DNA of 50,830 nt from Nocardioides immobilis (GTDB lineage: Bacteria; Actinomycetota; Actinomycetes; Propionibacteriales; Nocardioidaceae): positions 1 to 50,830 of the forward strand of contig NZ_QXGH01000046.1 in the NCBI RefSeq assembly GCF_003515065.1, written 5' to 3'. Position numbers and translations under genes: made by a program. A model generated the notes under the pieces. That model searched no databases and was not told the origin of the DNA. It saw only the letters and a program-made list of their open reading frames with translations. The stretch's first letter is position 1, and each line of letters opens with the position of its first letter. Shown in pieces: positions 17,577 through 25,705 of the stretch.

Positions 17577-18347
17577 GGCCAGCGCGCGGAAGCGGGCGAC
17601 CTGGGCGGTCCGCTCGGCGAGGCGCTGCTCGTCGATGGTGCGCGCAGGTGCCTCCTGCAGCAGCCGCTTCGTCGCCGTGACCGCACCGTGCGGGTGCGCG
17701 GTGAGGGCGTCGACGGTGGCGGCGAGCACGCCGTCGAGCTCAGCGGCGGGTACGACGACCTGGGCGAGCCCGATCTCCCCCGCCTCCGTGCCGCTGACGA
17801 TCCGCGCCGACGCGCAGATCTCGAGCGCCCGGGCGTAGCCGACCGCCTCGACCAGGGGCTTGGTGCCGAGGAGGTCGGGCACGAGCCCGAGCGCCGGCTC
17901 CTTCATGCAGAACCGGGCGTCCTCGGCCGCGATCCGCAGGTCGCAGGCCAGTGCGAGCTGGAAGCCCGCGCCGATCGCGTGCCCCTCGACGACCGCGATG
18001 GTGATGAACCGCGGGTCCCCGAGCAGCACGAACGGACGCTGGTAGACGTCGATCTGGTCGATGATCGCCTGGTCGTCGAGACCCAGGACGGTGATGAAGT
18101 TGCCCTCCTCGTCCGGCTTCGCCGGGTCCAGCAGACCCAGGTCGAGGCCGGCCGAGAACGTCCCGCCGGCTCCGCGCAGCACCACGACCCGGATCTCCGG
18201 TCCGAGCTCCTCCAGGACACGCGCGATGCCCGCCCACAAGCGTGGGCGCTGGGCGTTGCGCGCCTCGGGCCGGTTCAGCGTGATCGTCGCGACGGCACCG
18301 TCGACCGTGAGGTCCAGGTCGGCGTGGGCCAGCTCCTCAGGGGTCAT
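17568..18347 (-). CDS. Enoyl-CoA hydratase/isomerase-family protein
   Basis: A 259-residue crotonase-fold enzyme acting on CoA thioesters. The oxyanion-hole segments (FSAGLDLG and EGHAIGAG) are present. At the two catalytic glutamates of classical enoyl-CoA hydratase, the second is kept (Glu150 in MKEPALG) but the first is Gln130 (GAGFQLALACD). It may therefore be an isomerase, another crotonase reaction or a slow hydratase rather than a standard hydratase. It is the last gene of the TetR-controlled operon, 3 nt after the DUF4334 gene, which fits a beta-oxidation-type step after oxidation of an alicyclic or side-chain substrate. Confidence 0.82.
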   Translation of the reverse strand: MTPEELAHADLDLTVDGAVATITLNRPEARNAQRPRLWAGIARVLEELGPEIRVVVLRGAGGTFSAGLDLGLLDPAKPDEEGNFITVLGLDDQAIIDQIDVYQRPFVLLGDPRFITIAVVEGHAIGAGFQLALACDLRIAAEDARFCMKEPALGLVPDLLGTKPLVEAVGYARALEICASARIVSGTEAGEIGLAQVVVPAAELDGVLAATVDALTAHPHGAVTATKRLLQEAPARTIDEQRLAERTAQVARFRALAGG

Positions 18348-18350
18348 GCC

Positions 18351-18887
18351 TCAGTCCCTCTCGAGCACGAAGTAGTACGGCGGCGCGCCGCGCAGGTCCA
18401 TCACACCCAGCAGGGTGACATCGTCGACCCGCCGGAAGACGTCGATGATCGGCAGGTGGTCGTAGACCATCGCTGCGGTCACCACGCCACGGTGCTCGAC
18501 CGCACGCAGCCGGGCGCGGTGCTTCGACGTACGGATCGCCGGCTTGAGCAGGCGCACCGCCTGGTGCGAGCGGGCGGCCACGGCTGCGGGCACCTTCGGC
18601 ACGATGCCGAGCGGCACCTTGCGCGGCTCGACGGCGAAGATCTCGTCGCGACGGCCCCGGAACAGGAGCGGGTGCACGTGGTCGACGTCGTCGAACTGCT
18701 TGCCGTACCAGCCCGAGCTCTCCAGGCTCCCGTCCATCGGGTGGCCGGTGGCCAGCTCACGTCCCCGGTAGCGCCCGGTGAGCTCCTCGGGGCGCACCGG
18801 CGGCAGGCTGTCGAAGAAGGTCTCGGCCTCGGCCGACGTACAGGCCGGCTCGAGGGCCGCGAGTCGTTCGGCGGTGTCGGTGGTCAA
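18351..18887 (-). CDS. GXWXG plus DUF4334 protein
   Basis: A 178-residue cytoplasmic protein. The N-terminal GXWXG-type motif appears as GRYRG (residues 38-42) with Tyr instead of Trp, followed by LATGHPMDGSLESSGWYGK. The C-terminal half matches the DUF4334 pattern (RAVEHRGVVTAAMVYDHLP, IDVFRRVDD, PYYFVLERD). The function is unknown; a small-ligand-binding role is plausible from the compact two-domain form. The start is TTG 18887, supported by AGAGGAG about 6 nt upstream. It sits between the GMC oxidoreductase (14 nt) and the crotonase (3 nt), so it probably takes part in the same pathway. Confidence 0.75.
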   Translation of the reverse strand: MTTDTAERLAALEPACTSAEAETFFDSLPPVRPEELTGRYRGRELATGHPMDGSLESSGWYGKQFDDVDHVHPLLFRGRRDEIFAVEPRKVPLGIVPKVPAAVAARSHQAVRLLKPAIRTSKHRARLRAVEHRGVVTAAMVYDHLPIIDVFRRVDDVTLLGVMDLRGAPPYYFVLERD

Positions 18888-18901
18888 GGTTGCTCCTCTG
18901 G

Positions 18902-20569
18902 TCAGGCCGATGCGGGCAGCCGCAGCGCGCCGGGGGCGGTGTCGGGGACGGCGGGCTTGTTCGGGGCGACCGGCAGGATCCGCTGGTACGGCGCCCCGAG
19001 GGCGGGCCGGACGTCGGCCTCGCCCTTGTTCGGCCAGAACGCCATCGCCCGCTCCGCCTGCGCGGTGATGGTCAGCGACGGGTTGACGCCGAGGTTGGCG
19101 GTGATCGCGCTGCCGTCGGCGACGTGCAGGCCGGGGTGGCCGTAGACCCGCTGGTAGGGGTCGATCACGCCGGTCTCCCGGGAGTCACCGATCGTGCAGC
19201 CGCCGATGTAGTGCGCGGTCGCCGGGATGTTGAAGATGTCGGTGGCGATGTTGCCGGTGTCGGCATCCGCCTTGGCGGCGTACTCCCGCGCGATCTCGTG
19301 CGCCACCGGGAGCCAGTCCGGGTTCGGTTCGCCGCTCCCCTGCCTCGTCTTCAGCAGGCCGCCCTTGAGGTAGGACGTCAGCGAGTTGTCGAGCGACTGC
19401 ATCACCAGCAGGATCACCGACCGCTCCGAAGCGCGCCTCAGGTCGAGCGAGCGGAGGAGCAGCAGCGGGTGCAGGACGATCGTCAGCAGGAAGCGCAGGA
19501 ACCGGAACGCGCCGCCGTCGACCATCGGCACCGTCTGCACGAAGAGCGAGTTCTGGCCCTTGCCGTAGGTGCAGACCTCGACGTGGGTCTGCGGCTCCGG
19601 GTGGATCGACGACGTGATCGCGACGCCCTGCGCGAAGTCGTGGCGGTCGCGGCTCTGCACGCCGATGATCGCCTCGGAGTTGCTGCGGGTCAGCTCGCCG
19701 AGCCGCGGTGACAGCTCGGGGAGGGTGCCGTCGTCCCGGAGCCGGTGGAGCAGCTTCTGGGTGCCGAGCGCGGCCGCCGCGAAGACGACCTGCTCGGCGG
19801 TGAAGGTACGACGGCCCTTCCGCAGCTTGCCGTTGGAGCGCTCGGTCTCGACGACGTAGCCACCCTTCCCGTCCTTCCTCACCGACGTGACGGTCGTGAG
19901 CGGATGCACCTCCGCGCCCTGCTTCTCGGCGAGGTAGAGGTAGTTGGTCGTCGTGGTGTTCTTGGCGTTGTGCTTGCAACCGGTGAAGCACTCGGAGCAG
20001 TGGATGCACCCACGTCGACGGGGTCCGGCGCCGCCGAAGTAGGGGTCGTCGACCTCCTCGCCCTCCTGGCCCTCGTTGAAGAAGACGCCGACCTGGGTCT
20101 TGTGGAACGTGTCCGCCACGCCACGGTCCCGTGCCACCTGGAGCAGCAGGTCGTCCTTCGGGCCGGTGCGGGGGTTCTCCTCGACGCCGAGCATCCGCTT
20201 GGCCTGGTCGTAGTAGGGCGCGAGCTCGGCCTGCCAGTCGGTGATGTGCGACCACGCCCGGTCCCGGTAGAACTCGGGGAGCGGCTCGTAGAGCGTGTTG
20301 CCGTAGATCAGGGAGCCCCCGCCCACACCCGCGCCGCTGAAGACCAGGCACTTGCCGAGCGCACTGATCCGCTGCGGCCCGGTGAGGCCGAGGCGGGGCG
20401 CCCAGATCGACTTGCGGACGTTCCAGTTGGTCTTGGGGAAGTCACCCGCGTTCCACCGGCGACCGGCCTCGAGCACGCCGACCCGGTAGCCCTTCTCGGT
20501 CAGTCGCAGCGCAGTCACGCTGCCGCCGAAGCCGGAGCCGACGACAATGACGTCGTAGTCGTACCTCAT
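18902..20569 (-). CDS. GMC-family oxidoreductase, ChoD (Rv3409c)-like
   Basis: A 555-residue FAD enzyme resembling mycobacterial ChoD, annotated as a cholesterol oxidase although its true substrate is debated. It starts YDYDVIVVGSGFGGSVTALR (FAD-binding GxGxxG). A Cys-rich segment GCIHCSECFTGCKHNAKN is typical of the ChoD-like subgroup. The C-terminal GMC region (HVADGSAITANLGVNPSLTI) supplies the active site. No Tat or Sec signal is visible, so it should be cytoplasmic. The ATG overlaps the stop of the BVMO gene (ATGA), showing translational coupling. It probably oxidises a hydroxyl group to a ketone for the neighbouring BVMO. Confidence 0.85.
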   Translation of the reverse strand: MRYDYDVIVVGSGFGGSVTALRLTEKGYRVGVLEAGRRWNAGDFPKTNWNVRKSIWAPRLGLTGPQRISALGKCLVFSGAGVGGGSLIYGNTLYEPLPEFYRDRAWSHITDWQAELAPYYDQAKRMLGVEENPRTGPKDDLLLQVARDRGVADTFHKTQVGVFFNEGQEGEEVDDPYFGGAGPRRRGCIHCSECFTGCKHNAKNTTTTNYLYLAEKQGAEVHPLTTVTSVRKDGKGGYVVETERSNGKLRKGRRTFTAEQVVFAAAALGTQKLLHRLRDDGTLPELSPRLGELTRSNSEAIIGVQSRDRHDFAQGVAITSSIHPEPQTHVEVCTYGKGQNSLFVQTVPMVDGGAFRFLRFLLTIVLHPLLLLRSLDLRRASERSVILLVMQSLDNSLTSYLKGGLLKTRQGSGEPNPDWLPVAHEIAREYAAKADADTGNIATDIFNIPATAHYIGGCTIGDSRETGVIDPYQRVYGHPGLHVADGSAITANLGVNPSLTITAQAERAMAFWPNKGEADVRPALGAPYQRILPVAPNKPAVPDTAPGALRLPASA

Positions 20570-22014
20570 CGGGAAACCACCTCGTAGTCGGCAGGGTCGA
20601 ACTTCGCCTGCGCCTTGTACTGGCGCCCGAGCGCGGGCCAGTTGGTCGTGATCCGCCCATTGGCGTTGCGGTACCAGGACGAGCACATGCTCCACACGCT
20701 GGTGGAAAGCTGGGCCTGGATGCGTTCGTCGTACTCCTGCTCGACCTCGGGCTTCAGCGCGAGCGGGGTGCCCGTGCCGGCGAGGTGGGCGACGTAGTCG
20801 CCGAGGTACCTCGCCTGGGCCTCGAGGAAGTAGATGATCGAGCCGCCACCGGTGTTGGTGTTGGGCCCGTACATGATGAACAGGTTCGGGAAGCTCGGGA
20901 CGGTCATGCCGTAGTAGGCGTGCGCGCCCTCGCTCCACTCGTCGTGCAGGTCGCGGCCGCCGTCGCCCTTGATCGACATCGGCGCGAGGAACTCCGTCGC
21001 CTTGAACCCGGTCCCCCAGATGATGACGTCCGCCTCGTGCTCCTGCCCGTCGGCCGTGACGACTCCGGTCGGTGTGATCTCGCTGATCCCTTCGGTGACC
21101 AGGTCGACGTTGGGCTGCGCCAGCGCAGGGATGTAGTCGCTGGAGAAGAGGATCCTCTTGCAGCCGAGCTGGTAGGTCGGCCAGACCTTCTCGAACAGCC
21201 CGGGCTTCGCCGCCGCCTGCTTGCGCATGTGCCGCTTGGAGACCGCCTTGATCCCCGACGACAGCGACTTGGAGTAGACCCACGCGACGCTGAGTCCCTC
21301 GGTGACGCCGTACCAGGTGCCCCGCTCGGCGAGCAGGGTCGCCGGCACCTTCTCGAAGACCGTGTGGTGCATCCGGGAGAACTCCCGGTCGAGCCGGGGG
21401 ATCAGGTAGGGAGGGGTCCGCTGGAAGACGGACAGGTGCCCGACCTCGGGCTGGATGGCGGGCACGAACTGGATCGCGCTCGCGCCGGTGCCGATCACGG
21501 CGACCCGCTTGCCGGCCAGGTCGACGTCGTGGTCCCACTCCGCGGAGTGGAAGGCCGGACCGGCGAACGTCTCCGCGCCGGCGATGTCGGGGTACGACGG
21601 CCGCGAGAGCTGCCCGACCGCCGACACGAGGACGTCGACGACGACGGGCTCACCCTCGCTGAGCTCGACCGTCCACTTGCCGGCGTCGGCGTCGTACGAC
21701 GCGCCGACCACCTCGGTGCTGAACCGGATGTGGCGCAGCACGTCGTACTTGTCGGCAACGTGACGGATGTAGTCGAGGATCACCGGTTGCCGGGAGAACC
21801 GGTGCGGCCACACCGGGAACGGCTCGAAGGAGTAGGAGTAGAACGGCGAGGGGACGTCGCAGGCGGCACCGGGGTAGGTGTTGTCGCGCCAGGTCCCACC
21901 GATGTCGTCGGCCTTCTCGAAGACGACGATGTCGTCGAAGCCCCTCTTCTTGAGCTCGATGACGGCCGCCAGGCCGCCGAACCCGGTGCCGATCACGGCG
22001 ACGGACGGTGTCAT
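20566..22014 (-). CDS. Flavin-containing Baeyer-Villiger-type monooxygenase
   Basis: A 482-residue class B flavoprotein monooxygenase using FAD and NADPH to insert oxygen next to a ketone or oxidise a heteroatom. It has an FAD Rossmann motif (GTGFGG, about residues 8-13), an NADPH motif (GTGASA, about 175-180), and between them the BVMO fingerprint FAGPAFHSAEWD with the key His present. Its length and lack of a long N-terminal extension resemble the EthA/MymA group. The start overlaps the stop of the hydrolase gene and its stop overlaps the GMC gene. A plausible order is alcohol to ketone (GMC), ketone to ester (this enzyme), ester hydrolysis (hydrolase). Confidence 0.85.
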   Translation of the reverse strand: MTPSVAVIGTGFGGLAAVIELKKRGFDDIVVFEKADDIGGTWRDNTYPGAACDVPSPFYSYSFEPFPVWPHRFSRQPVILDYIRHVADKYDVLRHIRFSTEVVGASYDADAGKWTVELSEGEPVVVDVLVSAVGQLSRPSYPDIAGAETFAGPAFHSAEWDHDVDLAGKRVAVIGTGASAIQFVPAIQPEVGHLSVFQRTPPYLIPRLDREFSRMHHTVFEKVPATLLAERGTWYGVTEGLSVAWVYSKSLSSGIKAVSKRHMRKQAAAKPGLFEKVWPTYQLGCKRILFSSDYIPALAQPNVDLVTEGISEITPTGVVTADGQEHEADVIIWGTGFKATEFLAPMSIKGDGGRDLHDEWSEGAHAYYGMTVPSFPNLFIMYGPNTNTGGGSIIYFLEAQARYLGDYVAHLAGTGTPLALKPEVEQEYDERIQAQLSTSVWSMCSSWYRNANGRITTNWPALGRQYKAQAKFDPADYEVVSR

Positions 22015-22817
22015 CTCTTCTCCTTGGCTGCGGCCACGTCCTCGAGGACGAGGCGGGCGCAGGTCGCAGGGTTGTCGCTGAACGGCAGGTGCCCGCAGCC
22101 GGCAAGATCGACGTGGCGGGCGGTCTGGAGCACCTCGCGGGCGCGGGCGCTCTGCGAGCGATGGGTGAGTACGACGTCGCGCGTGCCCCACGCGATCGTG
22201 ACCGCGATGTCGACCAGCGCACCCGGGTCGTCGTCGGGGCTGAGGAAGTAGCTGCCGAAGTCCTTGCGCGCCGCGGCGAACGCCGGCGCCCCGGCCAGTC
22301 CGGCGAGGTCGCCCCGGGCCGCGTCGGGCGACACCTGGGTCGGGTGGCCGAACATCGAGCTGAGCAGCACCGCCCGGCCCGCCGGGTGGTCGACCAGCCG
22401 GCCGAGCACCGGACCGCCGGCCCGGGCGGCGCCGCGCAGCCCGGTGACCACGCCCTGGGTCCAGCGCAGACCGGGCCGCGCCCAGAAGCCGACCGGCGAG
22501 AAGGCGGTGACCGACGACGCCACGCCCTGGCGGCCGAGCTCGAGCGCGACCCCGCCGCCCATCGAGCTGCCGACCAGGTGCGGACGGTGGATGTCGTTGT
22601 CGGCGAGCCAGCCGGCGAGCCAGGTGGCGTAGCCGCGGGGGCCGGGGTCGACGCCGTCGACCAGTGGCGAGGCGCCGAAGCCCGGCAGGTCGATCGCGAT
22701 CACCTCGTGGGTCGCGGCGAGCCGGTCGAGGATCGGTTCGAAGCACTGCCAGCGGCTGCCGATGCCGTGCACCAGGACGATCGGGTCGCCGCTGCCGCGC
22801 CGTTCCAGGCTGATCAT
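22011..22817 (-). CDS. Alpha/beta hydrolase
   Basis: A 268-residue cytoplasmic hydrolase with an intact triad: nucleophile Ser85 in GSSMGG, an acid in WGTRDVVL (about residue 218) and His in GCGHLPF (about residue 244). The oxyanion loop is VHGIGSRW. The substrate may be the ester or lactone made by the coupled BVMO, which its position suggests, but a C-C hydrolase activity cannot be excluded. Start and stop both overlap their neighbours by four bases (ATGA), so it belongs to the same translationally coupled series as the TetR gene and the BVMO gene. Confidence 0.82.
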   Translation of the reverse strand: MISLERRGSGDPIVLVHGIGSRWQCFEPILDRLAATHEVIAIDLPGFGASPLVDGVDPGPRGYATWLAGWLADNDIHRPHLVGSSMGGGVALELGRQGVASSVTAFSPVGFWARPGLRWTQGVVTGLRGAARAGGPVLGRLVDHPAGRAVLLSSMFGHPTQVSPDAARGDLAGLAGAPAFAAARKDFGSYFLSPDDDPGALVDIAVTIAWGTRDVVLTHRSQSARAREVLQTARHVDLAGCGHLPFSDNPATCARLVLEDVAAAKEKR

Positions 22818-23509
22818 GACCGGCCTTCCTTTCGCTCCACCTGCTGAAGATCGATGTCGAGTCGGAGGTTGTCGACGGCGAGCGCCGCGCAGTGCTGCAC
22901 GAACTCCTCACGACTGGTGTGGCGCACGCCCTCGCTCCAGGCGAGGAAGAGCGCGAAGACCGCTGCCGAGAAACCCACCAGCGTCCACCCGGCGCTCGCG
23001 CGCAGCTCGGCGGCCCGCTCGGGCAGCACCTCGGCGATCACCGTGAGCACGAACTCGGGCATCGCCGCCTGCGACCGCGGCCGCAGGGTGTCGTCCGCCG
23101 CGGACTCACGGAACAGGACGCGCCCGATCCGGGGGTCGTCCTCGACGACCGCGACCGCCGTGTCGAACGCCGTGAGGATCGCCGCGGCCACCCCTTCGGT
23201 CTCGGCGGCCGCCACGACAGCGGCCAGGATCGGCTCCCGGATCCGGTCGACGGTCTCGTCGTAGACGGCCTCGAGCAGCTCCTCACGGGTGGCGAACAGC
23301 TCGTAGAAGTAGCGAGGCCCGACCGACGCCTCCCGGCACGCGGCCCGCATGGTCAGCGCTGCGACTCCCTGCGTGCCGACCAGCTCGAGCCCGGCCTCGA
23401 CGAGGCGCTCCCGCCGGTCCGCCTCGCGGGCATCGGGGGTCTGGCCCTGCCAGAGGCGCCCTGACCGGGCGGACGCGCCGTCGGCGGGCGTGGTGGTTGC
23501 GGTGGCCAT
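22814..23509 (-). CDS. TetR-family regulator of the downstream operon
   Basis: A 231-residue repressor-type protein. The HTH is at about residues 35-80 (ERLVEAGLELVGTQGVAALT then REASVGPRYFYELFATREEL), followed by a helical ligand-binding domain. It is the first gene of the 17568-23509 operon and is coupled to the hydrolase gene by ATGA overlap. Its promoter carries a 35-bp near-palindrome, so autoregulation of the entire operon is likely. The inducer is probably the pathway substrate or an acyl-CoA intermediate. The ATG at 23509 follows a leaderless -10 hexamer. Confidence 0.88.
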   Translation of the reverse strand: MATATTTPADGASARSGRLWQGQTPDAREADRRERLVEAGLELVGTQGVAALTMRAACREASVGPRYFYELFATREELLEAVYDETVDRIREPILAAVVAAAETEGVAAAILTAFDTAVAVVEDDPRIGRVLFRESAADDTLRPRSQAAMPEFVLTVIAEVLPERAAELRASAGWTLVGFSAAVFALFLAWSEGVRHTSREEFVQHCAALAVDNLRLDIDLQQVERKEGRS

Positions 23510-23515
23510 GGCAGC

Positions 23516-23557
23516 ACCGTACAGGAATCAGGCGCTTCCCGGAAGCAGATGATTCCT
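23516..23557 (-). promoter_or_regulatory. TetR operator palindrome and leaderless promoter
   Basis: Outer arms AGGAATCA (23523-23530) and TGATTCCT (23550-23557) are perfect inverted repeats. Inner arms GCTTCC (23534-23539) and GGAAGC (23541-23546) pair around a single central C at 23540. Only three of seventeen base pairs mismatch. On the minus strand a TACGGT -10 hexamer (23521-23516) follows at once and lies 6 nt from the ATG at 23509. The palindrome therefore covers the -35 and spacer region, the expected place for repression by the TetR protein. Confidence 0.75.
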
Positions 23558-23608
23558 AAATTTTGAAGTCGCCCTCGGAGCGGCCGCGCGAGCCCTCTCG
23601 GATCGCGA

Positions 23609-24592
23609 TCACCCGACAGCGTCGAGGGCGAGCACGACCTTGCCGCGCACGTGGCCGTCGGCGATCCGGCGGTGCGCGTCGGCAGCGGCGTCCAGGCCCA
23701 CGATCTCGACCTCGGGCGACGTGATCGCGCCGTCTGCGAGCAGTGCGACCAGGTCGCGCAGCTGGGTACCGGACCGGTCGTAGGTCGTCATCGTCGGGAC
23801 CACCCGGACCCCGCGGCTCTCGGCGGCAGCAGCGTCGTGCGGCACCTCGTCCGGGACCAGCGTCGCGATCGGCGCGATCCGCCCGCCGGGACGGACCATG
23901 TCGACCGCCGACAGCAGCGTGCCCTGGCCGACCGCGTCGACGACCAGGTCGATCCCTTCGGGGGCCCACGACCGCACGGCGTCCGCGACCGACCCGGTGC
24001 GGTAGTCGATGACCAGCTCCGCGCCCAGGCCACGAACGTAGTCGGCGTTGTCGGCGCGGCAGGTCGCGGCGACCCGGGCGCCCGCGTTGCGCGCGATCTG
24101 GACGGCGTACCCACCGACGCCTCCCGAGGCACCGTGGACGAGGACGGCGCTGCCCTCGGCGACCTGGCCGGAGCCGAACACGCCCTCCCATGCAGCGATG
24201 CCGGCGGTCGGGAGGGCAGCGGCCTCGTGGAGCGGGACGTGGTCGGGCAGCACCTCGAGCCCGGAGGAGAGGACGACGGCGTACTGCGCGTAGGAGCCCC
24301 ACTCCCCCATCCCCTGCTTGGTGTAGCCGGCGACCCGGTCACCGACGGCGACCTCGGTCACGCCCGGCCCGACCTCGGCGACCGTGCCGGCCAGGTCGAA
24401 GCCGAGGACGAACGGGAACCGGTAGTCGAAGAACGGGGCGAGCCAGCCCTCGCGGCACTTCCAGTCGGCGGGGTTCATGCCGGCGTACGCGACCTCGACC
24501 AGCACCTCGCCCTCACCGGGGGTCGGCGTCGGCACCTCAGCCACCCGCAGCTGTTCCGGACCGCCGAATCCGTCGATGACGAGTGCGCGCAT
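23609..24592 (-). CDS. Zinc-less MDR / quinone-oxidoreductase-like NADP-dependent enzyme
   Basis: A 327-residue medium-chain dehydrogenase/reductase. The N-terminal GroES-like domain (GMNPADWKCREG) lacks the catalytic-zinc Cys/His pattern. The nucleotide-binding domain has the GASGGVGGYAVQIARNAGA motif typical of NADPH:quinone reductases and enoyl reductases. GGGAGAGA 5 nt before the ATG is the ribosome-binding site. The promoter contains a TAGCGT -10 hexamer 30 nt from the 17-bp box shared with the catabolic operon, so it is likely co-regulated and may reduce an unsaturated ketone intermediate. It is convergent-side neighbour to the TetR operon, not part of it. Confidence 0.82.
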   Translation of the reverse strand: MRALVIDGFGGPEQLRVAEVPTPTPGEGEVLVEVAYAGMNPADWKCREGWLAPFFDYRFPFVLGFDLAGTVAEVGPGVTEVAVGDRVAGYTKQGMGEWGSYAQYAVVLSSGLEVLPDHVPLHEAAALPTAGIAAWEGVFGSGQVAEGSAVLVHGASGGVGGYAVQIARNAGARVAATCRADNADYVRGLGAELVIDYRTGSVADAVRSWAPEGIDLVVDAVGQGTLLSAVDMVRPGGRIAPIATLVPDEVPHDAAAAESRGVRVVPTMTTYDRSGTQLRDLVALLADGAITSPEVEIVGLDAAADAHRRIADGHVRGKVVLALDAVG

Positions 24593-24628
24593 GGTGATCT
24601 CTCCCTGGGTGTGGGGCTGGAGGTGCGG

Positions 24629-24715
24629 ACGCTACGAGCGACCCTGGCGGTCGACCCGGTGGACATCCCGGTCAGCGGGACGCCCTCGCGACGGTCCGCC
24701 GCCGGGCACGACGGT
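24629..24715. promoter_or_regulatory. Shared 17-bp regulatory box between divergent promoters
   Basis: The box ATCCCGGTCAGCGGGAC lies at 24665-24681. Leftward, a TAGCGT -10 hexamer (24634-24629) is 30 nt away and serves the quinone-oxidoreductase-like gene. Rightward, GACGGT (24710-24715) is 28 nt away and could serve the two small genes from 24744. The box has TCCCG/CGGGA arms around a 5-nt centre. The same box occurs at 26859-26875 and 34926-34942. Confidence 0.7.
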
Positions 24716-24743
24716 GGTCACATCCGAGAGAAGGAGAGGAACC

Positions 24744-25076
24744 GTGACGACCGACATCGATCGACGCGTCCACATCGTCGACCACGTCGTGCTGCCGGCC
24801 GCCGAGGTCGGGCCGTGGCTGGACCGGTGGCGGACGACGTACCTGCCCGGCGCCCAGGTGCGCGGCATGCAGCACGTCGGCATCGCCCAGCGGTACGCCG
24901 GACCGGCGTCGGTCGAGGTCCGCGTCGACTGGGAGGTCGCGGGGCCCTACGCCTTCTACGGGATGCGCGGCCAGGCTGCCGCTGACCCGACGGTGACCCG
25001 GTTCTGGGCCGAGACCGACGCGCTCGCCACGTCCCGCGACCGGTCGGTGTCCGCCGCGAAGGAGGACGACGCATGA
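24744..25076 (+). CDS. Small conserved-type protein of unknown function (possible ferredoxin-fold)
   Basis: A 110-residue protein starting at GTG with a strong ribosome-binding site AAGGAGAGG 5 nt upstream. It begins VHIVDHVVLPAAEVGPWLDR and contains an alternating strand/helix pattern (QHVGIAQRY, SVEVRVDWEV, PYAFYGMRG) consistent with a small alpha/beta-barrel (NIPSNAP/EthD/Dabb-like) fold. No family is recognised with certainty. Its stop overlaps the next ATG (ATGA), so the two proteins are made together and may form a complex. The promoter lies beside the shared 17-bp box, linking it to the catabolic cluster. Confidence 0.6.
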   Translation: MTTDIDRRVHIVDHVVLPAAEVGPWLDRWRTTYLPGAQVRGMQHVGIAQRYAGPASVEVRVDWEVAGPYAFYGMRGQAAADPTVTRFWAETDALATSRDRSVSAAKEDDA

Positions 25077-25705
25077 CCAGGTGGGTGCTGCTGACCGCGA
25101 CCGTCGACCAGGAGCAGGTGGCTGCGCTCGCGGCTCATCCCGAGGTCGGCCACTCCAGCGCGGGCGCCGACCTGCCGGGCAGCGTCGGCGGACGGGGTGC
25201 GGTCTGGGACCTGGTGACGGACGCCGATCCGAGGTCGCTGCCCGGTGTGCCGGCCGACGCGGAGGCGGTGCCACTGGTGACGATCGCCCAGCAGGACGTG
25301 CCGTTCGACGGTCCGCGGATCAAGCGGACGCTGCTGCTGACGGTGGCCGACGGCACCCCCGACGAGGTCGTCCGACGCTTCGAGCAGGACACGATCGCGA
25401 TGCCGGACCACATCTCCACGATCCGCTCGTGGGCGCTGAGTCGCGTGGACACCTCGCTCGCCGACGCGTCGACGCGGAGGACCCATGTCTGGGAGCAGGA
25501 GTTCGTCGACGCCGACGGCCTCAACGGTGAGTACCTGCTGCACCCCTACCACTGGACCTACGTCGACAACTGGTTCGACCCCGAGTCGCCCCGGCACATC
25601 GTCGAGCCGGCGATCGCGCACCTCTACCGCGCGGCCGCGGGTCCCGTGCTCCTGGCTCAGATGAGCGCGTCCTCGACCGGGAGGCCGAACGCGAGCCGTC
25701 CGTAG
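25073..25705 (+). CDS. Dabb (A/B-barrel) domain protein
   Basis: A 210-residue protein. The N-terminal 80 residues are not recognised. Residues about 85-205 look like a stress-responsive dimeric A/B-barrel (Dabb) domain: RIKRTLLLTVADGTPDEVVR, then MPDHISTIRSWALSRV, WEQEFVDADGLNGEYLLHPYH, and VEPAIAHLYRAA. Dabb proteins include small cyclases and proteins that bind aromatic intermediates, so a non-oxidative role on a pathway intermediate is possible. It is translationally coupled to the preceding small gene. Its 3' end overlaps the opposite-strand monooxygenase gene by 49 bp, an unusual tail-to-tail overlap. Confidence 0.68.
   Translation: MTRWVLLTATVDQEQVAALAAHPEVGHSSAGADLPGSVGGRGAVWDLVTDADPRSLPGVPADAEAVPLVTIAQQDVPFDGPRIKRTLLLTVADGTPDEVVRRFEQDTIAMPDHISTIRSWALSRVDTSLADASTRRTHVWEQEFVDADGLNGEYLLHPYHWTYVDNWFDPESPRHIVEPAIAHLYRAAAGPVLLAQMSASSTGRPNASRP

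Noticed and set aside
20785..22251. A long plus-strand open frame opposite the first BVMO
   Set aside because: It has shadow composition and covers the FAD and NADPH motifs of a clear gene on the other strand.
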